A stretch of 10,878 bases of DNA, from NCBI GenBank assembly GCA_029946075.1, contig JAQSDT010000777.1, positions 1 through 10,878 on the forward strand, read 5' to 3'. The position numbers and the translations under genes are program-made. This DNA is from a bacterium (GTDB lineage Bacteria; Pseudomonadota; Alphaproteobacteria; Rhizobiales; Xanthobacteraceae). Under the pieces are notes generated by a model. It did not search any database. It was not told where the DNA came from and was given only the letters and a program-made list of their open reading frames with translations. Of this stretch, positions 1 to 6,713 are shown piece by piece (the stretch's first letter is position 1; each line of letters starts with the position of its first letter).

Positions 1-218
1 ACTGCGAATCCATATCGCGACAATCCCTTCGCCTGATCCTGCGTTGATATCATGGAAAACGGCCGCGGCGGAATAGGGCCGGCGGCGCCGCGGCGACCCC
101 CCGCATCATTTCAGAATCTCACCACGCCAGTGCCGCGCGAACGACAAGCCAGAACCGCGATTCCAGCGCAAACATGGCCGAGTCTCGCCGTTTGATCGGA
201 CAGGAACGGGGGACGCGT
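1..218. other. Upstream intergenic region, no convincing gene
   Basis: No complete gene is supported here. Frame 1 from the window edge stays open to a TGA at 34-36 and ends in the peptide NPYRDNPFA, which could be the C-terminus of a plus-strand gene lying to the left; eleven codons are too few to judge. Downstream is a GC-rich inverted repeat (62-70 GCCGCGGCG with 86-94 CGCCGCGGC, 15-nt loop). It has no T-run after it, so it is not a classical terminator, though it is placed where the end of such a gene would be. An in-frame ATG at 174 precedes the phasin gene but has no ribosome binding site. Confidence 0.4.
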
Positions 219-749
219 ATGTCGAATACGGAGCAGAACAAGTCTGGCGGAAAATCCGGGCGGCGCAGCCGCAAGGGCGAGCGGGCGAAAAAGGCGGAAG
301 TAGCAAGCCCGGCCGAGATGCAGGCGATCGAGCAAGCCTTGTCGGTCGAGCTGAACAGCACCGAGCCGGAGCCGTCATCTCACGCCGAGGCGGATCATAT
401 GCCTGCCGCAGAACCGCAACCAGTGCTCGCCGAGCCGGTCGAACCTGTTGCAGCGGCGCCTGCGCCGGCCGACACGGATCCCGTCAGCCTGCAGACCATC
501 GCCAGCGCCTATCGCGACTACACGCGCAAATCATTCGCGGAGTTCGGCTCGTATGTCGAGCAGCTCAGCGGTGTGCGCTCGCTCGACAAGGCCATGATGG
601 TACAGAGCGAATTCATGAAGCGGGCCTATGAGACGTCGGTGGCGGAGTCGCAAAAGATCTGCGAGTTGCACGGCAAGCTCGCAAGGCAAAGCCTCCAGCC
701 ATTTCAGGAATTGACCAACAAGGGAGCCGAGACGCGCGGCAAGTCGTAG
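219..749 (+). CDS. Phasin family protein with basic N-terminal tail
   Basis: This 176-residue protein has a C-terminal part (about residues 85-168) of phasin_2 type: an all-helical, amphipathic segment running SLQTIASAYRDYTRKSFAEF ... LDKAMMVQSEFMKRAYETSV. Phasins coat polyhydroxyalkanoate granules in the cytoplasm and control granule size and number; some family members only share the fold. The first 27 residues are strongly basic (GRRSRKGERAKK at 14-25), followed by an acidic, Pro/Ala/Glu-rich linker (about 45-87), so the charge is split along the chain. I chose the ATG at 219 over the upstream in-frame ATG at 174 because 219 is preceded by a purine-rich GGAACGGGGG stretch and 174 has none. 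It stands alone, with DUF72 57 bp downstream on the same strand. Family assignment is fairly secure; granule binding is inference. Confidence 0.8.
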   Translation: MSNTEQNKSGGKSGRRSRKGERAKKAEVASPAEMQAIEQALSVELNSTEPEPSSHAEADHMPAAEPQPVLAEPVEPVAAAPAPADTDPVSLQTIASAYRDYTRKSFAEFGSYVEQLSGVRSLDKAMMVQSEFMKRAYETSVAESQKICELHGKLARQSLQPFQELTNKGAETRGKS

Positions 750-805
750 CACGGCCTGCATCGACCGATGACACTTTCATGTAGCGAACTGGTCAACGGG
801 GCCGG

Positions 806-1684
806 ATGCGGTTAACATCGCCGCAGCGATCCCCCCTCTCCCCGACGAGTTTCCCCGTGAGCAAATCTGCGAAATCGACCGCCGGCAGCGGCGGCAACAT
901 CTATATCGGCATCGGCGGCTGGACCTTCGAGCCGTGGCGCGGGGTGTTCTATCCGGAGAAGCTGACGCAGGCGAAGGAGCTGTCCTACGCCGCATCGAAG
1001 CTGACCTCGATCGAAATCAACGGCACGTACTACGGCTCGCAAAAGCCCGAGAGCTTTCGCAAATGGGCGCGCGAGGTGCCCGACGGCTTTGTGTTCTCGC
1101 TGAAGGGACCGCGCTTTGCGACCAACCGCCGGGTGCTGGCAGAGGCCGGAGATTCGGTGAAACGCTTCTATGATTCCGGCGTGCTCGAACTCGGCGACCG
1201 GCTGGGACCGGTGCTGTGGCAATTCGCGCCGACCAAAAAATTCGACGAAGCCGATTTCGGCAAATTCCTCGAACTGCTGCCGCGCAAGCTCGAGGGACGC
1301 GCGCTGCGCCACGTGGTCGAGGTGCGGCACGACAGCTTTTGCGTACCCGAATTCGTCGCGCTGATCCGCAAATTCGAAACGCCCGTCGTGTTCGCCGAGC
1401 ACGGCAAATATCCGGCGATTGCCGATGTCGCCAGCGATTTCGTCTATGCCCGCCTGCAGAAGGGCAATGACGAACTCAAGACCTGCTATCCGCCGAAACA
1501 GCTCGACGCCTGGGCCAGGCGTTTCGAAGCGTGGGCCGCCGGCGGCGAGCCCGACGATCTGCCGAAGGTCGACAAGACCAAGCCGAAAAGGATTCCGCGC
1601 GACGTGTTCGCCTACGTGATCCACGAAGGCAAGGTGCGCGCGCCGGCCGGCGCGATGGAGCTGATCGAGCGGGTGAAAGCATAG
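806..1684 (+). CDS. DUF72 domain-containing protein (YecE-like TIM barrel)
   Basis: The protein of up to 292 residues matches the DUF72/YecE family across its length. Visible family motifs are the first strand IYIGIGGWTFEPWRGVFYP (32-50), SIEINGTYYGSQKPESF (68-84), GFVFSLKGPRF (94-104), LGPVLWQF (133-140), VEVRHDSF (171-178) and VYARLQ (213-218). These proteins are TIM barrels resembling sugar-phosphate isomerase/endonuclease IV folds; their reaction is not established, so no function is assigned. The start is uncertain. ATG 806 has only a weak ACGGGG upstream. GTG 857 (VSKSAKS...) follows a GACGAG at about the right distance and removes an N-terminal stretch rich in Ser and Pro that looks non-conserved. 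The true protein may therefore be 275 residues. The stop codon lies within a hairpin repeat. Confidence 0.85.
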   Translation: MRLTSPQRSPLSPTSFPVSKSAKSTAGSGGNIYIGIGGWTFEPWRGVFYPEKLTQAKELSYAASKLTSIEINGTYYGSQKPESFRKWAREVPDGFVFSLKGPRFATNRRVLAEAGDSVKRFYDSGVLELGDRLGPVLWQFAPTKKFDEADFGKFLELLPRKLEGRALRHVVEVRHDSFCVPEFVALIRKFETPVVFAEHGKYPAIADVASDFVYARLQKGNDELKTCYPPKQLDAWARRFEAWAAGGEPDDLPKVDKTKPKRIPRDVFAYVIHEGKVRAPAGAMELIERVKA

Positions 1685-1727
1685 CGTTTTCGAGCGAAGT
1701 GGGTACCGGTTCGCGTGAAGAAAACGC
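1684..1727. repeat. Intergenic hairpin repeat between convergent genes
   Basis: Arms GCGTTTTC (1684-1691) and GAAAACGC (1720-1727) pair perfectly. Inside them GCGAA (1694-1698) pairs with TTCGC (1710-1714) around an 11-nt loop, giving a two-part stem with a 2/5-nt internal loop. The sequence containing GCGAAGTGGGTACCGGTTCG is a short repeat I recall as very widespread in Bradyrhizobium intergenic regions; that is memory, not a search. It begins at the last base of the DUF72 stop codon and lies 15 bp from the stop of the opposing binding-protein gene. It could end transcription from both sides, although there is no long T-run. Confidence 0.7.
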
Positions 1728-1742
1728 GTCAAACAACAAAGC

Positions 1743-2717
1743 TCACTTGTCCAGCTTGATGCCGGCCTCCCGGATCAGTTTGGTCCAGGTCTCGTATTCC
1801 GACGCCACGAACGCGTTGAGCTTGTCGTCGGGCACGTCCCACGCCTCGCCGCCGCTCTTTTCGAAGCGCTCCCTCAGTTCGGGCAGCACCGCTCGAATTT
1901 CCTTGCGCAGCTTTGCGACGATCTCCGGCGGCGTCTTCGATGGCGCGAAGATGCCAAGCCAGGAATCGACGTCGAGGCCGGGCACGCCGGCTTCCGACAT
2001 CGTCGGCACGTCCGATGCCAGCGGGCTGCGCTTCGACAACAACACCGCGATGCCCCTCGCCTGTCCGGAGGTCACGTAAGGCAGACCCGCCGCCATCGAA
2101 TCGAAAAACAGGTCGATGCGTCCGGCAAGCAGATCGGTGAAGGCCGGCGGCGAGCCCTTGTAGGGCACTTCGAGCAGCTTGACGCCGGCGGCCTTCATGA
2201 ACGCCGCCGCCACCAGTTGCTGGCCGGTGCCGACGCCCGCCGTCGCCACCGTGATCGAACCCGGATTGGCCTTTGCCGCAGCCACGATCTCCTTCAGCCC
2301 GGCATACGGCAGGTCCTTGCGGCCGACCATCACATAGCCAAACTTGTAGACGAGCGCGACGGGGACGAAATCCTTCAGGGGATCGTAGGCGAGCTTCGAG
2401 TACAGCGCCGAATTGAACGCCATGTTGGAGAGCCCGCCGACGACCAGCGTGTAGCCGTCCGGTTCGCTCTGGCCGGCAGCCTGTGTGCCGACCACGGTGC
2501 CGGCACCCGGCTTGTTCTCGACAACGAATGTCTGCCCCATCCGCTTCGACAGAGCGTCAGCAAGATAGCGCCCGACCAGGTCGTAGCTGCCGCCAGGGCC
2601 GAGCGGGACGATGATCTTGACGGGACGATCCGGGTAATTGCCCTGCGCCTGCGCTCCGGCGACGCCCGCAATGAAGAACACGAGCATCCATGTCAACGAG
2701 CGAATCGTTCGGTTCAT
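1743..2717 (-). CDS. Tripartite tricarboxylate transporter substrate-binding protein (Bug/TctC family)
   Basis: This 324-residue protein has a Sec signal peptide (about 1-24: basic MNRTIR, a hydrophobic core, cleavage near AQA-Q) and a mature Bug/TctC-type binding protein. Typical family features are YPDRPVKIIVPLGPGG (28-43), the VVENKPGAG segment, the VPYKG loop and the late PxxSEAGVPG-like stretch TMSEAGVPGLDVDSWLG. Bug proteins bind carboxylates or other small organic acids in the periplasm, either to feed TctAB permeases or as orphan sensors. No TctA or TctB gene is in the window, so this is an orphan here and the ligand cannot be read. The start at 2717 has a strong GGGGGAA upstream; longer frames to 2864 would bury the signal peptide. 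It lies 64 bp after the PhzF gene on the same strand and may be the last gene of that operon. Confidence 0.92.
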   Translation of the reverse strand: MNRTIRSLTWMLVFFIAGVAGAQAQGNYPDRPVKIIVPLGPGGSYDLVGRYLADALSKRMGQTFVVENKPGAGTVVGTQAAGQSEPDGYTLVVGGLSNMAFNSALYSKLAYDPLKDFVPVALVYKFGYVMVGRKDLPYAGLKEIVAAAKANPGSITVATAGVGTGQQLVAAAFMKAAGVKLLEVPYKGSPPAFTDLLAGRIDLFFDSMAAGLPYVTSGQARGIAVLLSKRSPLASDVPTMSEAGVPGLDVDSWLGIFAPSKTPPEIVAKLRKEIRAVLPELRERFEKSGGEAWDVPDDKLNAFVASEYETWTKLIREAGIKLDK

Positions 2718-2781
2718 CGTATTTCCCCCGGCCCCCTTTTGCCGGACTATGCGGCAGACCGCGAACAACGGCAACGCGGCA

Positions 2782-3696
2782 TTATTCCTCGCCGGCCAGG
2801 CTGAAAGTACCTTCCATGATCTGCACGCTGGCGCCGCCGACATGAATCGACGCGATCGCACCATTCTGCTTGCGAACGCGCGTCAGCAGAATGCTGGGGC
2901 GCCCCATGTCGAAACCCTGGCCGATCTGAAGCCGAAGCTCGCCGTCCTTCATGCCATCGAGATCGGCGAGCAATGCTGCCGCCGCGGCCGTCGCGCTGCC
3001 GGTGGCGGGGTCTTCGGACAGGCCGCTGACGCCGGGATGGAACATCCGCGCCTGCAATTCGCAGGGTCTTTCATTCGAAGGCACGTCGCGCGTGTAAAAA
3101 TAGACGGCATCGCTGTCGTCGCACGGGAATGTCTTTGCAAACGCCGCAGCATCCGGCCGCGCACGGCGCAGCGCGTCCCGCGAGGCAAGCTCGACCGCGA
3201 GGAACGACAACCCTACCGAGATGATCTGCGGCGCGTGGCGGTCGGCCTTTACGTCGCTCGCCGACAGTGAGAGGCAACTCGCCGCCTGTTCGGCGCTGAG
3301 ATGGGACATTCGCTTCAGCAGCTGCGGCGCGGTGAACTCCGTGCTGACGACCCTGCCCCCTTCGGTCACGATCTCGACCGGGACGAGACCCGCGCCCTCT
3401 TCGAACAGCAGCCGCGCCGGCAGCTTCGCCGCCTGCACCGCCAGCACGAAGGCGGTGCCGACATTCGGATGGCCGGCAAAGGGCAATTCGCGGTTGACGG
3501 TGAAGATGCGGACATGCGCGTCGTTGGCGGGATCGCGCGGCGGCAGCACGAACGTCGTCTCCGAATAATTGAACTCCCTGGCGATCGCCTGCATCTGCGC
3601 GGTCGACAGCCCGCCGGCATCGAGCACGACGCCGAGCGGATTGCCGCCAAAGGCGCGGTCGGTGAAGACATCGACGGTGACGTAACGGCGTTTCAT
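2782..3696 (-). CDS. PhzF family phenazine biosynthesis-like protein (isomerase-like)
   Basis: The 304-residue protein spans the normal PhzF length and shows both halves of the diaminopimelate-epimerase-like fold. The N-terminal block reads VDVFTDRAFGGNPLGVVLD (8-26) and contains the family glutamate in NYSETTFV (Glu46, matching catalytic Glu45 of Pseudomonas PhzF). Further on are LPFAGHPNVGTAFVLA (71-86) and the C-terminal EDPATGSATAAAAALL motif. True PhzF isomerises trans-2,3-dihydro-3-hydroxyanthranilate in phenazine synthesis. No other phz gene is present, so this is best read as a PhzF-like isomerase of unknown substrate. It starts 12 bp after the cyclase stop; its binding site GAGGGA begins inside that TGA, so translation is probably coupled. 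The start is clear. Confidence 0.92.
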   Translation of the reverse strand: MKRRYVTVDVFTDRAFGGNPLGVVLDAGGLSTAQMQAIAREFNYSETTFVLPPRDPANDAHVRIFTVNRELPFAGHPNVGTAFVLAVQAAKLPARLLFEEGAGLVPVEIVTEGGRVVSTEFTAPQLLKRMSHLSAEQAASCLSLSASDVKADRHAPQIISVGLSFLAVELASRDALRRARPDAAAFAKTFPCDDSDAVYFYTRDVPSNERPCELQARMFHPGVSGLSEDPATGSATAAAAALLADLDGMKDGELRLQIGQGFDMGRPSILLTRVRKQNGAIASIHVGGASVQIMEGTFSLAGEE

Positions 3697-3708
3697 GAAT
3701 TCGTTCCC

Positions 3709-5016
3709 TCAGCCCAATTGCCACACGTTCATCGGCCGGTCGTAGCCTCGAACCTCGACCTGACCGAGCGGCACGGCGTCGCGGCATTCGTCGCCGAGCG
3801 CCTCGTGAACCGCCTCCGAGATCAGGAACTGCGAATTGAAATCCTTGTTGAGCGCCTCGAGCCGCGAAGCGAAATTCACGGTGTCGCCGATCACCGTGTA
3901 TTCCTTGCGCCGGGGCGAGCCGATATTGCCGGCGACGACTTCACCGAGATGGATGCCGATCCCGATGCGCAGCGGCCAGCTCGTGGCTTCATTGACCCGC
4001 GCATTGGCCGCCAGCATTTCGCGCGCGGCGGCGACCGCGCGGTGCGCCGGATCCGGCGCCTCCAGCGGCGCGCCGAACAATGCGAGAAAGCCGTCACCGA
4101 GAAACTTGTTCACGATACCGCCGTGGCGATCGAGGATATCCACCAGCACGGCGAAGGCGCCGTCGAGCCGGTCGACCACTTCCTGCGGCGAGCGTGTGCG
4201 TGCGCCGGCGGTGAAGCTTCGGAAATCGACGAACATGACGGCGACGCGGCGGATGTCACTGCTCTTGCCGGCGCCCTCGGACATTAGCCGCTCCACGACT
4301 TGAGGCGAGACGTGCTGGCCGAACAGATTGGTGATCCGGTCTCGCGCGGTCGCCGCCATGATGCTGGCTTCGAATTGCCGCCGCAAATGGTGCCCGACCG
4401 CGCCGGCCAGCACGCCGCAGACGAAAATGATCAGGCTGCGGGCGGCGTGATAGAAGGCGCTCGGCTCGGCATCTCCCACCTTGTGGTAGAACATCGCCAT
4501 GCAGAACAGCTGGATGGCGGCCACCGCACCGGTAAAGGCCGAGAGCCAGAAATCCAGCCGCAACGTCGAGAGAATGATGAAGATGAAATAGATCATCGGC
4601 GCCACGAAGCCGAGCGCGGCGACCGAACCGAGGCTGTCGATGTGGATGGCGAGTGCGATCGTCGGCATCGAGGTCTCGATCAGCGCGCCGAGATAGCGGC
4701 GGTACACCGGCAGGTCCAGCCCCCGCCGCATGTGCCGCTTGATGGCGCCCATCACCCACCATTCGAACAGGACGAACGGCACGATGATCGAATAGAGATA
4801 ACGCGGCGTGAGCTGGCCGTGCCAGACGCTGTTGACGGCTTCGGGGGCGAGAAGAAAGACGACCGCGACGATACCGCCCAGCACCAGCGCCGTGGCGATC
4901 AGCGCCTTGATGCGCAACAGGTCGGTCGCCATCACCTCCTGCGCGAGCGCGTGCTGAAAGTCGGCCGACACCTGCGTGCCCTGCTCCTTCGACTTCTTGC
5001 CTCGCAGTCCGAACAT
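3709..5016 (-). CDS. Membrane-bound class III adenylate cyclase
   Basis: The 435-residue protein has an N-terminal membrane region with about six hydrophobic segments (near 34-56, 73-92, 114-133, 134-152, 155-176, 190-211), a linker (FGQHVSPQVVERL, 232-244) and a C-terminal class III cyclase domain (about 256-435). It should make cAMP from ATP on the cytoplasmic side. All catalytic positions are visible: metal-binding Asp264 (MFVDFRSFT) and Asp308 (NKFLGDGF), base-selecting Lys304 and Thr374 (KEYTVIGD), and transition-state Asn381 and Arg385 (GDTVNFASR). A Lys/Thr pair is typical of bacterial adenylate rather than guanylate cyclases. I prefer ATG 5016 because AAGGG (5027-5023) is 6 nt before it; ATG 5022 directly abuts AAGGG. 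No separate sensory domain is seen, so the membrane part may be the sensor. PhzF and Bug genes follow closely. Confidence 0.93.
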   Translation of the reverse strand: MFGLRGKKSKEQGTQVSADFQHALAQEVMATDLLRIKALIATALVLGGIVAVVFLLAPEAVNSVWHGQLTPRYLYSIIVPFVLFEWWVMGAIKRHMRRGLDLPVYRRYLGALIETSMPTIALAIHIDSLGSVAALGFVAPMIYFIFIILSTLRLDFWLSAFTGAVAAIQLFCMAMFYHKVGDAEPSAFYHAARSLIIFVCGVLAGAVGHHLRRQFEASIMAATARDRITNLFGQHVSPQVVERLMSEGAGKSSDIRRVAVMFVDFRSFTAGARTRSPQEVVDRLDGAFAVLVDILDRHGGIVNKFLGDGFLALFGAPLEAPDPAHRAVAAAREMLAANARVNEATSWPLRIGIGIHLGEVVAGNIGSPRRKEYTVIGDTVNFASRLEALNKDFNSQFLISEAVHEALGDECRDAVPLGQVEVRGYDRPMNVWQLG

Positions 5017-5022
5017 TGCCAT

Positions 5023-5027
5023 CCCTT
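5023..5027 (-). promoter_or_regulatory. Ribosome binding site deciding the cyclase start
   Basis: On the minus strand AAGGG directly precedes ATG 5022 and lies 6 nt before ATG 5016. The second spacing is normal for a Shine-Dalgarno site, so 5016 is favoured. The site starts immediately after the last base of the palindromic repeat at 5028, so folding of the repeat in the mRNA could affect access to it. Confidence 0.5.
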
Positions 5028-5106
5028 GTCATTCCGGGGCACGCGAAAGCTTGAACCCGAAATCTCGAGATTCCGGGTTCGCCGCTTCGAGGCTCCCCGG
5101 AATGAC
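5028..5106. repeat. 79-bp nested palindromic repeat (REP-like)
   Basis: The outer arms are perfect 12-mers, GTCATTCCGGGG (5028-5039) and CCCCGGAATGAC (5095-5106). The core is a 28-bp palindrome (5053-5080) with arms GAACCCGAAATCTC and GAGATTCCGGGTTC, broken by a single mismatched pair. I recognise this layout, GTCATTCCGGGG outside and CTCGAG at the centre, as an abundant intergenic repeat in Bradyrhizobium and Rhodopseudomonas. It fills most of the gap between the methyltransferase and cyclase genes and would form a long hairpin in a read-through transcript. No transposase accompanies it. Confidence 0.88.
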
Positions 5107-5159
5107 CGTGCGATACTGCATCAATCGCGCGTGCCGGGGAAAGTGCTACATTGCTCCGA

Positions 5160-6005
5160 TCAGGTCGTGCGACGCGCCCGCATGACGTGGGGTCCGGCCT
5201 CCGGCGCACCATCGGCCTTCGGTATGCCAAGATAACGCGTCGCGATATCGGCAGAGCCGAGGTCTTCCAGTTCATCGAAGCCGCGCTCACGCAACTCCTG
5301 CGCCAGTTCGGCGGGATCGAAATAGCTCAGCCAGGGTTCGCCGATCCCGGCTGTTCGTGCCGCGAGCGCGGCGACGTTCGTCCGCCGCTCGGGAGTATAG
5401 TTCGCAAGCGGTTCGGAATAATCGAAGACGATCTCGGAGCAAGGCAGGCCCGCGACAAAGCCGAGGATCGATGTAATCGCCTCGCGATGCAGGTATGGCA
5501 CCACGCCGAGCCAACAGAAGAATGCCGGCTGGTCCGCCCTGAAGCCCGCCGAGGCCAGTTCCTGGCCGATATCCTGGCAGGTGAAATCCACCGGCGTGAA
5601 GGTAAGCGTCGGCGGAATCGCGACATTGGTTTCCTGCAGCCGGACGCGCTTCCAGGCCTGCGTCGCGGGATGATCGACCTCGAACACCCGCAAGCCCAGC
5701 TGCGCATGCGGGTTGCGCAGCGAAAACGTATCGAGCCCTGCCCCGAGGATCACGACCTGTCGCACGCCGCGTCCGACCGCGATCTTCAGAGCATCTTCGG
5801 CAATACGGCTCCGCGCCGCGATGAAGATGCGCATCGGCGTCTGGGCAAGATCGGCCGAGGCGGCGTTGATGTGGGTATCGGCATCCGCGCCGAGAATGAT
5901 GCGCGCAAACGGATCGGTGAAAATCCGCCCGCTATCGACGCTCTGATGCACCGCCCGCAGGATCGCGGCGCCAAGTGCGGTGATGCTGGGTTGTCCGGTC
6001 TGCAT
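5160..6005 (-). CDS. Class I SAM-dependent methyltransferase (LCMT/TIGR00027 type)
   Basis: The 281-residue protein matches the leucine carboxyl methyltransferase-like family. It has the early FTDPFARIIL stretch (29-38), the family ARSR motif (64-67), the SAM-binding loop VVILGAGLDTFSLR (84-97), the acidic EVDHP after strand 2 (109-113) and GVVPYLHREAI (167-177). Such bacterial proteins are SAM-dependent O-methyltransferases whose acceptor is usually unknown, and the acceptor cannot be told here. ATG 6005 has a good AGGGAG site upstream; the frame is open far beyond it but only antisense to the regulator gene. It is divergent from a TetR gene, with a palindrome over its likely promoter, so it is probably the regulated target. 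The cyclase gene follows 143 bp downstream, separated by the repeat. Confidence 0.9.
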   Translation of the reverse strand: MQTGQPSITALGAAILRAVHQSVDSGRIFTDPFARIILGADADTHINAASADLAQTPMRIFIAARSRIAEDALKIAVGRGVRQVVILGAGLDTFSLRNPHAQLGLRVFEVDHPATQAWKRVRLQETNVAIPPTLTFTPVDFTCQDIGQELASAGFRADQPAFFCWLGVVPYLHREAITSILGFVAGLPCSEIVFDYSEPLANYTPERRTNVAALAARTAGIGEPWLSYFDPAELAQELRERGFDELEDLGSADIATRYLGIPKADGAPEAGPHVMRARRTT

Positions 6006-6033
6006 GAAAAACTCCCTGGCGACGAATGCACGG

Positions 6034-6062
6034 TTGCGCCGGGGCGCTTCATAGGGCACAAT
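6034..6062 (+). promoter_or_regulatory. Weak candidate promoter of the divergent TetR gene
   Basis: TTGCGC (6034-6039) and CACAAT (6057-6062) are 17 bp apart, with 3 of 6 and 4 of 6 consensus matches. Transcription would begin near 6069 and the leader would carry the GGAG site before ATG 6102. The 3' end overlaps the palindrome, consistent with autoregulation. The match is poor and the call is tentative. Confidence 0.2.
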
Positions 6063-6076
6063 CCTAACACTGTAAA
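6048..6076 (-). promoter_or_regulatory. Candidate promoter of the methyltransferase gene
   Basis: On the minus strand TTTACA (6076-6071) and TATGAA (6053-6048) are separated by exactly 17 bp, matching the sigma-70 consensus at 5 of 6 and 4 of 6 positions. Transcription would begin near 6041 and leave a leader of about 36 nt containing the AGGGAG site. The -35 hexamer and much of the spacer lie inside the 21-bp palindrome at 6060-6080, which suits repression by the divergent TetR protein. Confidence 0.45.
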
Positions 6077-6080
6077 GATT
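6060..6080. promoter_or_regulatory. Candidate TetR operator, 21-bp imperfect palindrome
   Basis: The half-sites AATCCTAACA (6060-6069) and TGTAAAGATT (6071-6080) flank a central C at 6070. Reading both arms outward-in gives AATC(C/T)T(A/T)ACA, with 8 of 10 base pairs symmetric. It is the only AT-rich stretch of the 96-bp divergent gap and lies between a TetR gene and the methyltransferase gene, which is where operators of divergently placed TetR regulators are normally found. It covers the -35 of the candidate methyltransferase promoter. Binding itself is inference. Confidence 0.6.
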
Positions 6081-6101
6081 AAACTGACCCGGAGATCGAC
6101 G

Positions 6102-6701
6102 ATGCCGCCGCGGCGAAAACCACCCCGCAAAAGCTACCACCACGGGGATCTGCGCAACGCGCTGCTGAAAGCGGCCCGCGAGGTGCTGGAAGAGCGCGGC
6201 CCTTCCTTCCTGGGCCTGCGGGAAATCGCCCGGCGGGCCGGCGTCTCCGCGCCCTCCGCCTATCACCACTTCGAGAGCCGCGACGCCCTGGCGCTCGGGC
6301 TCGCGGAGCAAGGTGCGGCCGAAATGGCCGGTTGTCTGGCGGTGACGCCCGGTGAAGGGGTGTACGCGCTGCTGCCGTATGGCGAGGCCTATGTCGCCTT
6401 TGTGCAGACCAATCCGGCGCTCTACCGGCTGATGTTCGGCGAAGGCTTTCCAGCGGTCTCGCACTACAGCCAGGCGATACGCGACCTGCGGCAACGCTCG
6501 TTCGAAATCATGCGAGCGAATCTCGAACAGCGGCTGCCGGAAACGCACGTCCCGATAGCGGCGTTGTTCCTGTGGGCGATCTGCCACGGTCTCGGCCTGC
6601 TGCTGATCGACGGTCAGGTCGACACCAGCCCGGCGCCGAAAGATCTGGTACATCAGGTTCTCAAACTCGCCGGTACCGGACTCAACGTGCCCGCGGTGTA
6701 G
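6102..6701 (+). CDS. TetR/AcrR family regulator with WHG-type C-terminal domain
   Basis: The 199-residue protein has a TetR helix-turn-helix: YHHGDLRNALLKAAREVLEE (12-31) leads into LREIARRAGVSAPSAYHHFES (about 38-58), with YHHF as the recognition-helix end. A short basic tail (PPRRKPPRKS) precedes it. The C-terminal ligand domain contains AICHGLGLLLIDG (about 158-170), which matches the Trp/His-Gly (WHG) motif of the TetR_C_33 subfamily. It probably represses the divergent methyltransferase gene and itself, and is released by an unknown small ligand. ATG 6102 is chosen because GGAG lies 7 nt upstream and the N-terminus is standard for this subfamily; the frame is open far upstream only as antisense to the methyltransferase. 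It converges with the ABC permease gene, 12 bp between stops, with no visible terminator. Confidence 0.92.
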   Translation: MPPRRKPPRKSYHHGDLRNALLKAAREVLEERGPSFLGLREIARRAGVSAPSAYHHFESRDALALGLAEQGAAEMAGCLAVTPGEGVYALLPYGEAYVAFVQTNPALYRLMFGEGFPAVSHYSQAIRDLRQRSFEIMRANLEQRLPETHVPIAALFLWAICHGLGLLLIDGQVDTSPAPKDLVHQVLKLAGTGLNVPAV

Positions 6702-6713
6702 CGATCAAGCGAT

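Noticed and set aside
812..1732. 306-codon minus-strand frame opposite the DUF72 gene
   Set aside because: Its composition is that of a shadow frame and it has no recognisable motif. The plus strand carries all DUF72 motifs in order.
2217..3270. Plus-strand frames opposite the Bug and PhzF genes
   Set aside because: No domain or binding site is seen, and the composition is typical of antisense translation. Both opposing genes are intact and well motivated.
2782..3696. Phenazine biosynthesis cluster
   Set aside because: Only a PhzF-like gene is present, without phzA/B, C, D, E or G. PhzF homologues are common outside phenazine producers.
5028..5106. CRISPR array or insertion sequence
   Set aside because: The palindromes at 5028-5106 and 10364-10447 are single, differ from each other, and have no regularly spaced direct repeats, transposase or target-site duplication that I can see.
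3301..5290. Long open frames antisense to, or out of frame with, the cyclase and PhzF genes
   Set aside because: The products are His/Arg/Asp-rich without any domain, signal peptide or ribosome binding site. The opposite-strand genes have full catalytic motifs, so these are high-GC artefacts.
5151..6653. Very long open frames on both strands across the methyltransferase and TetR genes (about 500 codons each)
   Set aside because: Each long frame joins one real gene to the antisense of its neighbour. The antisense parts are rich in Arg, Gln and His, as expected for reverse-frame translation of GC-rich codons, and recognised domains start only at 6005 (minus) and 6102 (plus), each with its own ribosome binding site.
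6702..6713. Terminator between the convergent TetR and permease genes
   Set aside because: Only 12 bp separate the two stops and no stem-loop can be found there; transcripts probably overlap.
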